Numbered from the stretch's first letter, positions 10,014 through 17,916 are shown. The stretch: 64,000 nt of DNA from Proteobacteria bacterium SG_bin9 (GCA_002083525.1 LWDM01000074.1:15166-79165), one strand, 5' to 3'. Numbers and translations: made by a program. The notes: generated from the sequence alone by a model not told the origin.

Positions 10014-11501
10014 GGAGTGGGGCAGGTATCCGTCTTCGGCGAGATCGGAGAAGCGCGTCACGCTGCCGTCGAAATGCAGCTTGATCGTGCCGGTCGGACC
10101 GTGACGCTGTTTGCCGATGATGACTTCGGCTTTGCCGTGCACCAGCGACATTTCGAGCTGCCACTTCTCATGCTCGGGTGTGCCGGCCTTGGGCTCCTTG
10201 CCCTGCAGGTAGTATTCTTCGCGGAACACGAACAGCACCACGTCGGCGTCCTGCTCGATCGAACCGGATTCACGCAAGTCGGCGAGCTGCGGACGCTTGT
10301 CGTCGCGGTTTTCCACCTGACGCGAGAGCTGTGACAGCGCGATGATCGGAACGTTGAGCTCCTTCGCCAGCGCCTTCAGGCCGGTGGTGATCTCGGTGAC
10401 TTCCTGCACGCGGTTGTCGGAGCGCTTGCCGGAGCCCTGCAGCAGCTGGATGTAGTCGATGATCAGAAGATCGAGGCCCTTCTGACGCTTCAGGCGGCGC
10501 GCGCGCGCGGTGAGCTGGCCGATCGACAGGCCGCCGGTGTCATCGACGTAGAACGGCAGGTTCTGCATCTCCACCGCGTGATCGCGGATCTTGTCGAAGT
10601 CATGCTCGGTGATCGCACCGCGACGGATCGAGCTCGACGAGATGCCGGTACGCTCGGAAAGGATACGCGTCGCGAGCTGTTCGGACGACATTTCGAGCGA
10701 GAAGAAGCCGACGATACCACCGTTGACCGATTTCATCGTGCCGTCGGCTTGCACCTCGCCGCGCCACGCCTTCGCGACGTTGTAGGCGATGTTGGTGGCG
10801 AGCGCGGTTTTGCCCATGGCCGGGCGGCCGGCGAGGATGATCAAGTCGGACGGCTGCAGGCCGCCCATCTTGCTGTCGACGTCGCGCAAGCCCGAGGCGA
10901 GGCCGGAGAGGTGCCCGTCGCGCGCATAAGCGTTGGCGGCCATGTCGACGGCGATCGTCAGCGCCTGCGCGAACTTCTGGAAGCCGCCGTCGTAGCGGCC
11001 GGCTTCGGCGAGTTCGTAGAGGCGGCGCTCGGCGTCCTCGATCTGCGCGCGCGGCGCGAAATCGACCGGCGCGTCGTAGGCGACATTCACCATGTCCTCG
11101 CCGATGCCGATCAGATCGCGGCGCAGCGAGAGCTCGTAAATCGTGCGGCCGTAGTCGGCGGCGTTGATGATGGTGGTCGCTTCGGCGGCGAGGCGGGCGA
11201 GATACTGGCTGACGGTCATGCCGCCGAGGTCGGCGTCCGGCAGGAAGGTTTTCAGAGTCACGGGCGTCGCCACCTTGCCCATGCGGATCAGGCTGCCGGC
11301 GGTCTCGTACACCTGCTGATGGATGCCCTCATAGAAGTGCTTCGGTTCCAGGAAGTCGGAAACCCGGTAGAAGGCGTCGTTGTTGATCAGAATCGCACCC
11401 AGAAGGCCCTGTTCTGCCTCGATATTATGAGGCGCAGTGCGGTAAGCGGGCGCCGCAGCGTCGGGCGCAAGCTTGAGAACGTTCGAATCGGACAGGGCCA
11501 T
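10008..11501 (-). CDS. dnaB: Replicative DNA helicase DnaB
   Basis: DnaB is the hexameric 5'-3' helicase that unwinds DNA ahead of the replisome. The 497-residue product has the N-terminal DnaB domain (about 22-125, PHNIEAEQGLLGAIL), a linker helix, and the RecA-like domain with Walker A GRPAMGKT at 225-232, the Walker B region LLIIDYIQLL, and the arginine-finger region NRDDKRPQLADLRESGSIEQDAD. There is no intein; length is normal. The ATG at 11501 gives the usual N terminus. It lies upstream of alr on the same strand. The rplI gene, often its close neighbour, is about 2 kb further upstream because of two plus-strand genes. Confidence 0.98.
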   Translation of the reverse strand: MALSDSNVLKLAPDAAAPAYRTAPHNIEAEQGLLGAILINNDAFYRVSDFLEPKHFYEGIHQQVYETAGSLIRMGKVATPVTLKTFLPDADLGGMTVSQYLARLAAEATTIINAADYGRTIYELSLRRDLIGIGEDMVNVAYDAPVDFAPRAQIEDAERRLYELAEAGRYDGGFQKFAQALTIAVDMAANAYARDGHLSGLASGLRDVDSKMGGLQPSDLIILAGRPAMGKTALATNIAYNVAKAWRGEVQADGTMKSVNGGIVGFFSLEMSSEQLATRILSERTGISSSSIRRGAITEHDFDKIRDHAVEMQNLPFYVDDTGGLSIGQLTARARRLKRQKGLDLLIIDYIQLLQGSGKRSDNRVQEVTEITTGLKALAKELNVPIIALSQLSRQVENRDDKRPQLADLRESGSIEQDADVVLFVFREEYYLQGKEPKAGTPEHEKWQLEMSLVHGKAEVIIGKQRHGPTGTIKLHFDGSVTRFSDLAEDGYLPHSE

Positions 11502-11892
11502 GGGATCGAATAGCTCGATTTTTCGTCAAATGCGGGGCACGCATCACAACGCCAGCGGCGCTCGCAACGAAAGGACGGCGAGAGCCATCCACAGGCTTAT
11601 GCACGATTCCCACATGCCGCTGCTCAAGAGCTGAACAGAAGTCGATCATGCCTTGACGCGATGCAAGTTCCGCCACTGGCGGTTGCCGCAATGCAGTGCG
11701 GCGCAACCGCGGTTAATTTTGCCTCAATCCCGTCAATGGTTAGCCACTTCGTTCAATTCAGATGCGATGACTGAACCTTTTGGCGAGCCGGTCGACGTAT
11801 ATTCAAAGGCCGGCTCAGCCGGAACGTTATCGGAGCGGCCCCGTTATTTCCGGGCCGGTGCGACAAGCGGATTTTGACAGGGCATTTGGACC
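11502..11892. other. Divergent intergenic region between dnaB and a small plus-strand gene
   Basis: This 391-base stretch must carry the dnaB promoter (minus strand) and the promoter of the 66-residue gene at 11893. The only signal I can place firmly is the EcfG-type promoter at 11821-11845. A short inverted repeat, CCGGC-TCA-GCCGG, precedes it. Short reading frames here look like chance. Confidence 0.6.
11821..11845 (+). promoter_or_regulatory. Sigma EcfG-type (general stress) promoter
   Basis: GGAAC at 11821-11825, a 16-base spacer, and CGTT at 11842-11845 match exactly the published alphaproteobacterial EcfG consensus GGAAC-N16/17-CGTT. The predicted start of transcription is near 11852, giving a leader of about 40 bases before the ATG at 11893. 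Position and orientation fit a promoter for that small gene. Confidence 0.7.
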
Positions 11893-12093
11893 ATGGCCGA
11901 CAGGCTGCAGCAGGAACTTTCCCGTCGCAACGACCCATACTGGTTGACGATGCTGGTTGAGACGATGAATGCCGTGTCCGATCAGGAAACGAAGCATTGC
12001 GCCTGCGACGGCAAGGTCATTGATGCCCTGAAGGCCAAGCTCCAGCGTCCCGCTCTGGTGCGCCATCCGTCGGATCTGACGCCGAATTTCTAA
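11893..12093 (+). CDS. Small hypothetical protein behind an EcfG-type promoter
   Basis: A 66-residue soluble protein, MADRLQQELSRRNDPYWL at the start, with a CAC motif in the middle (KHCACDGKVIDALKAKL) and no signal peptide or membrane segment. I do not recognise a family. Codon use is strongly GC-biased at third positions like neighbouring real genes, and a perfect EcfG-type promoter lies 48 bases upstream, which argues that it is expressed, probably in the general stress response. An AGGG sequence ten bases before the ATG is a mediocre ribosome-binding site. It stands alone between divergent dnaB and the one-heme protein gene. Confidence 0.6.
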   Translation: MADRLQQELSRRNDPYWLTMLVETMNAVSDQETKHCACDGKVIDALKAKLQRPALVRHPSDLTPNF

Positions 12094-12387
12094 CCCGCCT
12101 GGTGCGCAGCCGCGCGCCTAGCTCTCATTCAGCTTTCAATCGCGAGCGCAGCCAGGTAGCTGCGCGACCTCGCGCGCCTATCGCACGAATTTGAATTCGG
12201 TCCCGGCGGGATAGATTGTTATTTAGAGCGAATCTCGGTTGCCCTCCGCAGCCGCGCATGATCCGGGACCATGGGAGACGCGCACATTTTTGCGACTTTT
12301 CCAGCGCTATATCGGTGCTTCCATTCGCGGATGTTTGCGGTAAAAGGTGGCCGGCCTCGGCGGGCCATTTCCGCTTCGGAGGATAAT

Positions 12388-13338
12388 ATGTTGAGCCGGA
12401 CGCTGCGTTTGGCGGCGTTAGCGATTCTGACTGGAACTCTCCTGGCGTCCCCGGCGCTGGGGCAGAACCTCGACGCCGGAAAGCCGCCGCAGCAACTGTT
12501 CGCCAGCACCTGCAATGCCTGCCACAAGAGCGCGCGCGGCTTGCTGCGCACCGTGGCTCCGGGCTCGCTTCCCGGCTTCCTGCGCCAGCACTACACAACG
12601 TCGACAGACATGGCGAAGGTGTTGAGCGGCTATCTGCTGGCCAACGGCGCGACCGAACAGACGCGCGTCGCCAACGTGCCGGTCAATCGGCAGGGGCGTC
12701 CGGATGCGCAGCCGGGCAATCCGCAGGCTGCCACACCGGGTGCGGTACCTGCTGCTGCGCCGGACGCGCGGCAGGCGCGCCGTCCCGATGCGGATGGTCT
12801 CAATCCGCCGGCTGGCGCCGATCGTCCGCCGCGCAACACCAAGCAGGGCGCGCGGGCGCCTGAAGCCGGCCCGGATGCACAGCCGCCGTCCGCAGCACCG
12901 AAGGCTGGCGCAAAAAATACCAAGCGCGGCGCGTCGCCGACAGAAACGGCCGCCGCTTCGCCCGCTGCAATCGACGCCGTGGCGCCGGCGAAACCTGCCC
13001 CAACAGGTGAGGCAGCAATTGCCGCCGCGGTGCCGCTGCCTGAGCCTGCGGGTTTGCCGCCGCCCGGCATCGGCGACTTCAAGGTCGAGCCGCCGAAGGA
13101 GCAGCCCAAGACCGAAGCTGCAAAGACCGAAGCTGCAAAGGCCGACGCGCCGAAGCAGGAAGCGAAGGTTGAACCGAAACAAGAGCAGCCGAAGCCCGAT
13201 GCTGTGACCAGCACGGCCGCTGCACCATCGGCGCCAGCGGTCACTGCTCCGCCAGCGCCGCCGTCGCGCACGTCGTCTGCGTCACTGACGCCGAAGCCGC
13301 CAGCAGGTCCGCCGCCGGCGCCGCCGATCTCGCACTGA
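12388..13338 (+). CDS. Secreted single-CXXCH protein with Ala/Pro/Lys-rich tail
   Basis: A 316-residue protein with a signal peptide cleaved near ALGQ (residues 22-25) and one heme-binding motif, CNACH, at residues 42-46. Residues 30 to about 95 look like a small c-type cytochrome domain; the axial methionine is not certain. From about residue 100 on the sequence is low-complexity, rich in Pro, Ala, Lys and Glu, with tandem KTEAA/KADAP-like repeats, likely disordered or cell-wall-spanning. GGAGG five bases before the ATG at 12388 fixes the start; longer upstream frames lack this. A periplasmic electron-transfer role is inferred from the motif only. It is a plus-strand insert between dnaB and rplI. 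Confidence 0.8.
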   Translation: MLSRTLRLAALAILTGTLLASPALGQNLDAGKPPQQLFASTCNACHKSARGLLRTVAPGSLPGFLRQHYTTSTDMAKVLSGYLLANGATEQTRVANVPVNRQGRPDAQPGNPQAATPGAVPAAAPDARQARRPDADGLNPPAGADRPPRNTKQGARAPEAGPDAQPPSAAPKAGAKNTKRGASPTETAAASPAAIDAVAPAKPAPTGEAAIAAAVPLPEPAGLPPPGIGDFKVEPPKEQPKTEAAKTEAAKADAPKQEAKVEPKQEQPKPDAVTSTAAAPSAPAVTAPPAPPSRTSSASLTPKPPAGPPPAPPISH

Positions 13339-13352
13339 ATTCATCTCAAACG

Positions 13353-13387
13353 AAAACGCCCGGCCTGCAATGCAGACCGGGCGTTTT
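13353..13387. terminator. Bidirectional intrinsic terminator
   Basis: An 11-base perfect stem, AAAACGCCCGG at 13353-13363 with its complement at 13377-13387, gives T-runs on both strands; the loop has a small inner stem. It lies between the convergent one-heme protein gene and rplI and can serve both. Confidence 0.85.
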
Positions 13388-13423
13388 GCATTCCCAGCGA
13401 TGCGGCTCGCGCCGCGCGCGCCG

Positions 13424-14032
13424 TTACTTCGTTTCTTCAGCGGCAGGAGCCGGGGCCGGCGCAACGTCGTCATGCTGCGCTTCCGGATCGAAGAACTCGC
13501 CGGCGGCGGCGATCGCCTCGGCGGCAGCGTCCTGATCTTCCTGGCGGGTCGAGAGGTCTTCGCCGCGCTTGATGCGCTCGGCTTCCTCGGCGCTGCGGGC
13601 GATGATGACGTTGATCGTCGCCTCGACTTCCGGATGCACGGCGATGGTGACCGTCTTCTGACCGATCACCTTCAGCGGCGCATCGAGCCAGACCTGCGGG
13701 CGGCTGACGTTGATGCCGTCCTTGGCGAGGGAGTCGACAATGTCGCGCACGGTGACGGAGCCGAACAGCTGGCCGCTTTCCGACGCCTGGCGGATGACGA
13801 TGATCTCGCGGCCTTCGACCTTCTCGGCAACCTTCGACGCTTCGCCCTTGGCGGCCAGGTTGCGTGCCTCGAGCTCGGCCTTCATGCCGTCGTACTTCTC
13901 GCGGTTTTCCTTGGTGGCCCGCAGCGCCTTCTTGCGCTTGAGCAGGAAGTTACGGGCGAACCCGTCCTTCACCTTCACCACTTCGCCCATCTGGCCGAGC
14001 TTGGCGACGCGCTCCAAAAGAATGACTTCCAT
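13424..14032 (-). CDS. rplI: 50S ribosomal protein L9
   Basis: L9 binds 23S rRNA domain V and projects from the large subunit. The 202-residue product has the diagnostic N-terminal domain MEVILLERVAKLGQMGEVV and VKDGFARNFLLKRKKAL, the long connecting helix, and the C-terminal domain with QLFGSVTVRDIVDSL. It is longer than the E. coli protein because of an acidic, Ala/Pro-rich tail of about 50 residues, common in this order. The ATG at 14032 is preceded by GGAGAG; an upstream in-frame start is not needed. It is the last gene of the rpsF-rpsR-DUF2232-rplI cluster. Confidence 0.97.
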   Translation of the reverse strand: MEVILLERVAKLGQMGEVVKVKDGFARNFLLKRKKALRATKENREKYDGMKAELEARNLAAKGEASKVAEKVEGREIIVIRQASESGQLFGSVTVRDIVDSLAKDGINVSRPQVWLDAPLKVIGQKTVTIAVHPEVEATINVIIARSAEEAERIKRGEDLSTRQEDQDAAAEAIAAAGEFFDPEAQHDDVAPAPAPAAEETK

Positions 14033-14077
14033 TTTTCTCTCCTCGATATTTTCAAACGGTTGCAAATGTGGATGTGG

Positions 14078-15025
14078 TCACGACGGGACCACGGGGTTGT
14101 GGCTTCGCATGAAGCGTTGCCGGAATCCGAAGACCGCGTCGGCGAGACCGACGATGGTCATGAGTACGATCGGCCAGCCGAACACCACGACGGTGAGATA
14201 GGCGAACGAGAGCAGCAGTCCGCGGCTCTTCATTGCGAGCGTGACAGTATGCAATGTTGCGAAGCCCACCATCGCATAGGCGGTCATCATCGCGGCGCTG
14301 ACGACTTGCGCGGCGAGCGCGAGCAATCCGCCGGTGAAGCAGAACGCGATCGCCGCCGACAGCGCCGCCATGGTCATTGGCGGTAACGTCGTCGCTTTCA
14401 GATCGGGCCACGGCCGGCGCAGGCGGCCGGACATGTTGACGATCTTGCCCGCGAGCCAGACGTTCAGCGTCAGCGCGACCATGGTGCCGAGCGCGCCGGC
14501 GGCCGGCGCGATGAGGGCCATCATGGCGCCGATCTCGGATGCGCCCGTACGGGCGCCGAACATGCGCGAGAGGCTGCGGCGCATCGTTGCGTTGATCGTC
14601 TCGGCGTCGGTGCCGAGCATCAGCAGGGTGCCGATGGTGATGGTGGCGGCGAAAGCCGCGATCCACAGCAGGATGTGTCCGATCGGATACCATTCCATCG
14701 CGCTCGCATCGCCGTTGGCCGGCGCCGACGGCGTTTCGGCCGGACGGCCGAGCAACAACAGATGACCGAGCCATAGGGCAGGGATCGCCGCCCACAGGGC
14801 AAACGCCAGCATGTAGGTCCAGCCGATCATGACGCCGAGAGTAAGCGAGGCAACAACGCCGCCGATCGCGGCGGTAACAGGCCCCCAGCCCAGGGCTGCG
14901 ACAAGCAGCGGCAGCGGCGCGAGGTACATCAACAGCACTGCGATTCCCGTCCCCGAAATGATGGACGCGAACATCAGCACCGACGCAGCGCCGGCAGCAA
15001 TCGCAACGAGAATGCCTGTCATCAT
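14078..15025 (-). CDS. DUF2232 family membrane protein
   Basis: A 315-residue polytopic membrane protein (about eight hydrophobic segments) of the DUF2232/YybS-like type that sits between rpsR and rplI in many alphaproteobacteria. It starts with MMTGILVAIAAGAASVLMF, and has the segment FGARTGASEIGAMMALIAPAAG in the middle. The fold resembles ECF-type substrate-binding S components, so a transport or membrane-organising role is possible but unproven. I chose the first of two tandem ATGs at 15025, with GGGACAG upstream. The gap to rplI is 45 bases. Confidence 0.88.
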   Translation of the reverse strand: MMTGILVAIAAGAASVLMFASIISGTGIAVLLMYLAPLPLLVAALGWGPVTAAIGGVVASLTLGVMIGWTYMLAFALWAAIPALWLGHLLLLGRPAETPSAPANGDASAMEWYPIGHILLWIAAFAATITIGTLLMLGTDAETINATMRRSLSRMFGARTGASEIGAMMALIAPAAGALGTMVALTLNVWLAGKIVNMSGRLRRPWPDLKATTLPPMTMAALSAAIAFCFTGGLLALAAQVVSAAMMTAYAMVGFATLHTVTLAMKSRGLLLSFAYLTVVVFGWPIVLMTIVGLADAVFGFRQRFMRSHNPVVPS

Positions 15026-15118
15026 CAGCTGTCCCGCCCCCTTCGAGCGGTTAGAGGCGTCTCGCCCCAACCATCCACCACGGCATGACCCGGGGTGTTT
15101 CGATTCCGATCTGTCGAA

Positions 15119-15144
15119 GCGGACGCGGGCAAACCCGCGTCCGC
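15119..15144 (-). terminator. Strong hairpin after rpsR
   Basis: An 11-base GC-rich perfect stem (GCGGACGCGGG with its complement) and a four-base loop lie directly after the rpsR stop codon. The T-tract is poor (TTCGAC), so this may weaken rather than stop transcription into the DUF2232 gene and rplI, or protect the rpsF-rpsR mRNA 3' end. Confidence 0.6.
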
Positions 15145-15151
15145 AGAAGTT

Positions 15152-15391
15152 TTAGCGGATCACGTACGGAAGCAGACCGAGATAGCGCGCGCGCTTGATC
15201 GCCTGCGCCAGCTCACGCTGCTTCTTCGCCGACACAGCGGTGATCCGGCTCGGCACGATTTTGCCGCGCTCGGACACGTAACGCATCAGCAGCTTCGAAT
15301 CCTTGTAGTCGATCTTCGGCGCGTTATCGCCCGTGAACGGGCAGCTCTTGCGGCGACGGAAGAACGGACGGCGTGCACCTGCATCAGCCAT
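15152..15391 (-). CDS. rpsR: 30S ribosomal protein S18
   Basis: S18 binds the platform of the 30S subunit as a dimer with S6. The 79-residue product is full length and shows the core IDYKDSKLLMRYVSERGKI and the C-terminal KKQRELAQAIKRARYLGLLPY. The N terminus FFRRRKSCPF is basic as usual. It is five bases downstream of rpsF and translated from the same mRNA, so it should come under the same S6:S18 leader control. Confidence 0.98.
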   Translation of the reverse strand: MADAGARRPFFRRRKSCPFTGDNAPKIDYKDSKLLMRYVSERGKIVPSRITAVSAKKQRELAQAIKRARYLGLLPYVIR

Positions 15392-15396
15392 TGTGA

Positions 15397-15873
15397 TTAC
15401 TCCTCAACCGATGCTTCGGCATCTTCGCGCGGACGGCGCGGGCCGCGATCACCACGGAAGCCACCGCCTTCGCGGTCGCCACGGAAGCCGCCGCCATCGC
15501 GGTCACGGCCGCCGAAGCCGCCGCCACGATCGTCGCGCTCACGATCACGATCCGCCTTGCGCATCATCGCCGACGGACCTTCCTCGAGCTCCTCGACGCG
15601 AACGGTGAGATAGCGGATGACGTCTTCGTTGATGCGCTCCTGGCGCTCGATCTCGGCAACGATCGCTGCCGGGCCGTCGATGTTCATGAACACGAAGTGC
15701 GCCTTGCGATTCTTATTCATGCGATAGGTGAGGGAGCGCACGCTCCACTGCTCGGTCTTGGCGACTTTGCCGCCGAGCTGCTCGACAACACCGGTGATCT
15801 GGGTCGTCAGTTCTTCCACCTGCTGGGTGCTCGCGTCCTGACGTGCGAGAAACACATGCTCATAAAGAGGCAT
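15397..15873 (-). CDS. rpsF: 30S ribosomal protein S6 with RGG-rich tail
   Basis: S6 assembles with S18 onto 16S rRNA. The first 100 residues are a standard S6 fold (MPLYEHVFLARQD at the start, then TYRMNKNRKAHFVFMNIDGP). The remaining 58 residues are an extended tail of glycine, arginine and aspartate with near-repeats GGGFRGDRE, likely disordered and RNA-binding; such tails are common in Hyphomicrobiales S6 but absent from E. coli. The start ATG at 15873 follows GGAAAGGAC, which is inside a leader hairpin. First gene of the rpsF-rpsR cluster. Confidence 0.97.
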   Translation of the reverse strand: MPLYEHVFLARQDASTQQVEELTTQITGVVEQLGGKVAKTEQWSVRSLTYRMNKNRKAHFVFMNIDGPAAIVAEIERQERINEDVIRYLTVRVEELEEGPSAMMRKADRDRERDDRGGGFGGRDRDGGGFRGDREGGGFRGDRGPRRPREDAEASVEE

Positions 15874-15878
15874 GAAGC

Positions 15879-15936
15879 GTCCTTTCCTGTTGGCGCGGTT
15901 CCTGGCGGCAAGCCCTTCGAGGCCTTCGGAAAGGAC
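15879..15936 (-). promoter_or_regulatory. rpsF leader hairpin masking the ribosome-binding site (candidate S6:S18 element)
   Basis: On the rpsF mRNA, GUCCUUUCC (15936-15928) is perfectly complementary to GGAAAGGAC (15887-15879). The 3' arm is the rpsF ribosome-binding site, ending five bases before the AUG. The 5' arm continues CCGAAGG, so a CCG is present at the top of the stem, as in the known S6:S18-binding mRNA leader motif. Autoregulation by the S6:S18 complex is the likely meaning; the full loop architecture was not folded. Confidence 0.6.
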
Positions 15937-16158
15937 ACTCGAGAAACTCAGAAGGCGGAAGCACGGGACGACGGGCCGACTGGCCCTGCCGCATCAATAT
16001 CGCCTGAAAGGTGAGATTGCTGAGACCGTCCGTTCAGCTCCCGGCCGGGACCCACGGATGCGCGCGTTATAGGGGTTTTCCGCTGGATGGCAAGCGAAGA
16101 GGCTTGTTTCGGCGAGGTTCCTAAGGCGCGGCCGCGCGGATCATCCCCAAATCACTGC
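15937..16158. other. Divergent promoter region between rpsF and the TetR gene
   Basis: The gap between rpsF and the TetR gene is 358 bases in all. Outside the leader hairpin and the TetR operator I see no gene, repeat or convincing promoter; the rpsF promoter must lie here on the minus strand. Confidence 0.5.
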
Positions 16159-16187
16159 TTGACGTATTTGTTTGTACAGCATACAAA
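16159..16187 (+). promoter_or_regulatory. Sigma-70 promoter of the TetR-desaturase operon
   Basis: TTGACG at 16159-16164, a 17-base spacer and TACAAA at 16182-16187 form a good housekeeping-type promoter. The expected transcription start is near 16194, about 38 bases before the TetR start codon. It is overlapped by the palindrome at 16166-16192. Confidence 0.7.
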
Positions 16188-16192
16188 TAAAT
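16166..16192. promoter_or_regulatory. Probable TetR operator (inverted repeat)
   Basis: Arms ATTTGTTTGTA (16166-16176) and TACAAATAAAT (16182-16192) are complementary at 10 of 11 positions around a five-base centre. The AT-rich palindrome covers the promoter spacer and -10 box, the classical place for an autorepressing TetR-family protein, and would control the regulator and the desaturase together. Confidence 0.75.
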
Positions 16193-16231
16193 ATCGCATG
16201 AGATCAGCCAGATTGGCTCTGAGGGCACGCA

Positions 16232-16894
16232 ATGAGCTCTGAGACCGCCGAGCAAAGCCCGCGGCATGCGGCGCGCGCGACCCGCACGGCGGGGCGGCAG
16301 ATGCGCTCGAAGCTCCTGGACGCCGCCAGCCGGCTGTTCAAGGACGCTGGGCTCACCGGCGCATCGATCGCGGACATCGCAACGGCGGCCGACGCGTTCC
16401 CGAGCCAGATCACCTATTATTTCCGCACCAAGGAAGCGCTCTTCGTCGAGGCGGCGTGCCGCGACGTTCTCTATGTGGCGCGCGCTGCGGAAGAGGCGGG
16501 CGCCAAAACCCACACCCCGCAGGATTACACGCGCGCGCTGGCCGAAACGGTCACAGCGGGTGACTCGGTCGCGTTTTTCGCCGAGGCGCTCACGCTCACG
16601 CGCCGGCGGCCCGATCTCGCGCCGCTGGTCGAGCGCACCATCGCACGGCTGCATAGCGAAGGCACACGCGCCTACGACGAGCAGATGAAGCGGCACGGCT
16701 GGCGCTCGCTGCGCGATCCCGAAACGACGTCGCGGCGCTTCTGGGCGATTGCGATCGGCGTAATGGTCGAAGGCTACGCCATGGGCCGCGCCAATGATGA
16801 ACTCGGCGCCGAGGTCTTACGCCTGATCGGCGAGCAGGCTTCGCTGCGATTGCAGGTCGTCGACAACAGCGAGCGAGGGGAGAGTGGATCATGA
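16232..16894 (+). CDS. TetR/AcrR family regulator, probably of the adjoining desaturase
   Basis: A 220-residue regulator with an N-terminal TetR helix-turn-helix at about 25-70 (RSKLLDAASRLFKDAGLTG, then SIADIATAADAFPSQITYYF, FRTKEALF). The C-terminal part is the ligand domain and ends in a helical dimer region. It overlaps the desaturase gene by four bases (ATGA), so the two are translationally coupled, which suggests sensing of a fatty acyl signal and control of membrane unsaturation; this is inference from context. A GAGGG ribosome-binding site lies seven bases before the ATG. The operator upstream indicates autoregulation. Confidence 0.9.
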   Translation: MSSETAEQSPRHAARATRTAGRQMRSKLLDAASRLFKDAGLTGASIADIATAADAFPSQITYYFRTKEALFVEAACRDVLYVARAAEEAGAKTHTPQDYTRALAETVTAGDSVAFFAEALTLTRRRPDLAPLVERTIARLHSEGTRAYDEQMKRHGWRSLRDPETTSRRFWAIAIGVMVEGYAMGRANDELGAEVLRLIGEQASLRLQVVDNSERGESGS

Positions 16895-17916
16895 CCGTGC
16901 TTCGCATGCGTGCCCGCGATTTTCTCAGCGAGGATCAGCTTGCCGACGTGCGCGAGCGCGTCACCTGGAAGGGCGTGGCGCTGATCGCCCACGCATGGGC
17001 GCTGATCGTCGGTTCGATCGCACTTGTGGCCTGGTGGCCGAACCCGCTGACCTTCCTGCTCGCTGTCGGCATTATCGGCTCGCGCCAGCTTGGGCTCACG
17101 ATCCTGATGCATGATGGCGCGCATGGCTGCCTGTCGCCCGACGAGAAAACCAATCTGACACTGAGCCAGTGGTTCTGCGCCTATCCGGTTTTCCTCGAGA
17201 CGCGCGCCTATCGCCGCTATCATCTGCAGCACCATGCGCACACGCAGCAGGAAGACGATCCCGACCTTATTCTTTCAGCGCCGTTCCCGATCACCAAGCT
17301 CAGCTACCGCCGCAAGTTCCTGCGCGATATTACCGGACAGACCGGCTACGAGCAGCGCAAGGCGCAGCTGCTGAATGCGTTCGGCCCGCCGGACTGGCCG
17401 TTGAAGCAGCGGGCGGCGCATTTCTGGGCGACGCTCGGCCCGCAAGTTGCGGTCAATGCGCTGATGTTCGCCGCGATGGCCGCGGCCGGCGTGTGGTGGG
17501 CCTACCCGCTGCTGTGGCTCCTGCCAATGCTGACCTGGCTGATGGTGATCATCCGCATCCGCAACATCGCCGAGCACGCAGTGGTGCCCGATTCAAACGA
17601 TCCGCTGCGCAACACGCGCACCACGCGAGCCAATTTTCTCGAGCGGCTGTTCATCGCGCCGTACTACGTCAACTATCATCTCGAGCATCATCTGCTGTTC
17701 TACGTTCCTTGCTACAATCTGCCGAAGGTTCATCGCATTCTTTCCGCGAGCCCGCAGGCGAGCCGCATGGAGGTGCAGCCGAACTATTGGTCCGTGCTGC
17801 GGCTGGCGACGGCGAAACCGGATCATGATGACAAGCCGGGCGAGCTTGTCAGCATCGCGCGGCGGACGCGGTCGGCGGGAGGCGTGGTCGGCGATCAGGC
17901 GGCGGGCGGCTTTTAA
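16891..17916 (+). CDS. Membrane fatty acid desaturase
   Basis: A 341-residue di-iron membrane desaturase. The three histidine boxes are HDGAH (74-78), HLQHHAH (111-117) and HLEHH (263-267), with an additional histidine in RNIAEHA (229). Hydrophobic helix pairs at about 30-72 and 185-222 place the boxes on the cytoplasmic face. It should introduce a double bond into acyl chains of lipids or acyl-CoA/ACP using oxygen and a reductant; substrate and position are unknown. The hydrophilic tail after residue 310 is variable. Cotranscribed with the TetR gene and followed about 110 bases later by fabD, so it sits in a fatty-acid region. Confidence 0.9.
   Translation: MTVLRMRARDFLSEDQLADVRERVTWKGVALIAHAWALIVGSIALVAWWPNPLTFLLAVGIIGSRQLGLTILMHDGAHGCLSPDEKTNLTLSQWFCAYPVFLETRAYRRYHLQHHAHTQQEDDPDLILSAPFPITKLSYRRKFLRDITGQTGYEQRKAQLLNAFGPPDWPLKQRAAHFWATLGPQVAVNALMFAAMAAAGVWWAYPLLWLLPMLTWLMVIIRIRNIAEHAVVPDSNDPLRNTRTTRANFLERLFIAPYYVNYHLEHHLLFYVPCYNLPKVHRILSASPQASRMEVQPNYWSVLRLATAKPDHDDKPGELVSIARRTRSAGGVVGDQAAGGF

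Noticed and set aside
11653..11877. 74-residue plus-strand frame upstream of the EcfG-linked gene
   Set aside because: It would overlap the EcfG-type promoter, has low third-position GC and no start signal.
13370..14386. 338-residue plus-strand frame over rplI
   Set aside because: Runs through a terminator and antisense to L9; not coding.
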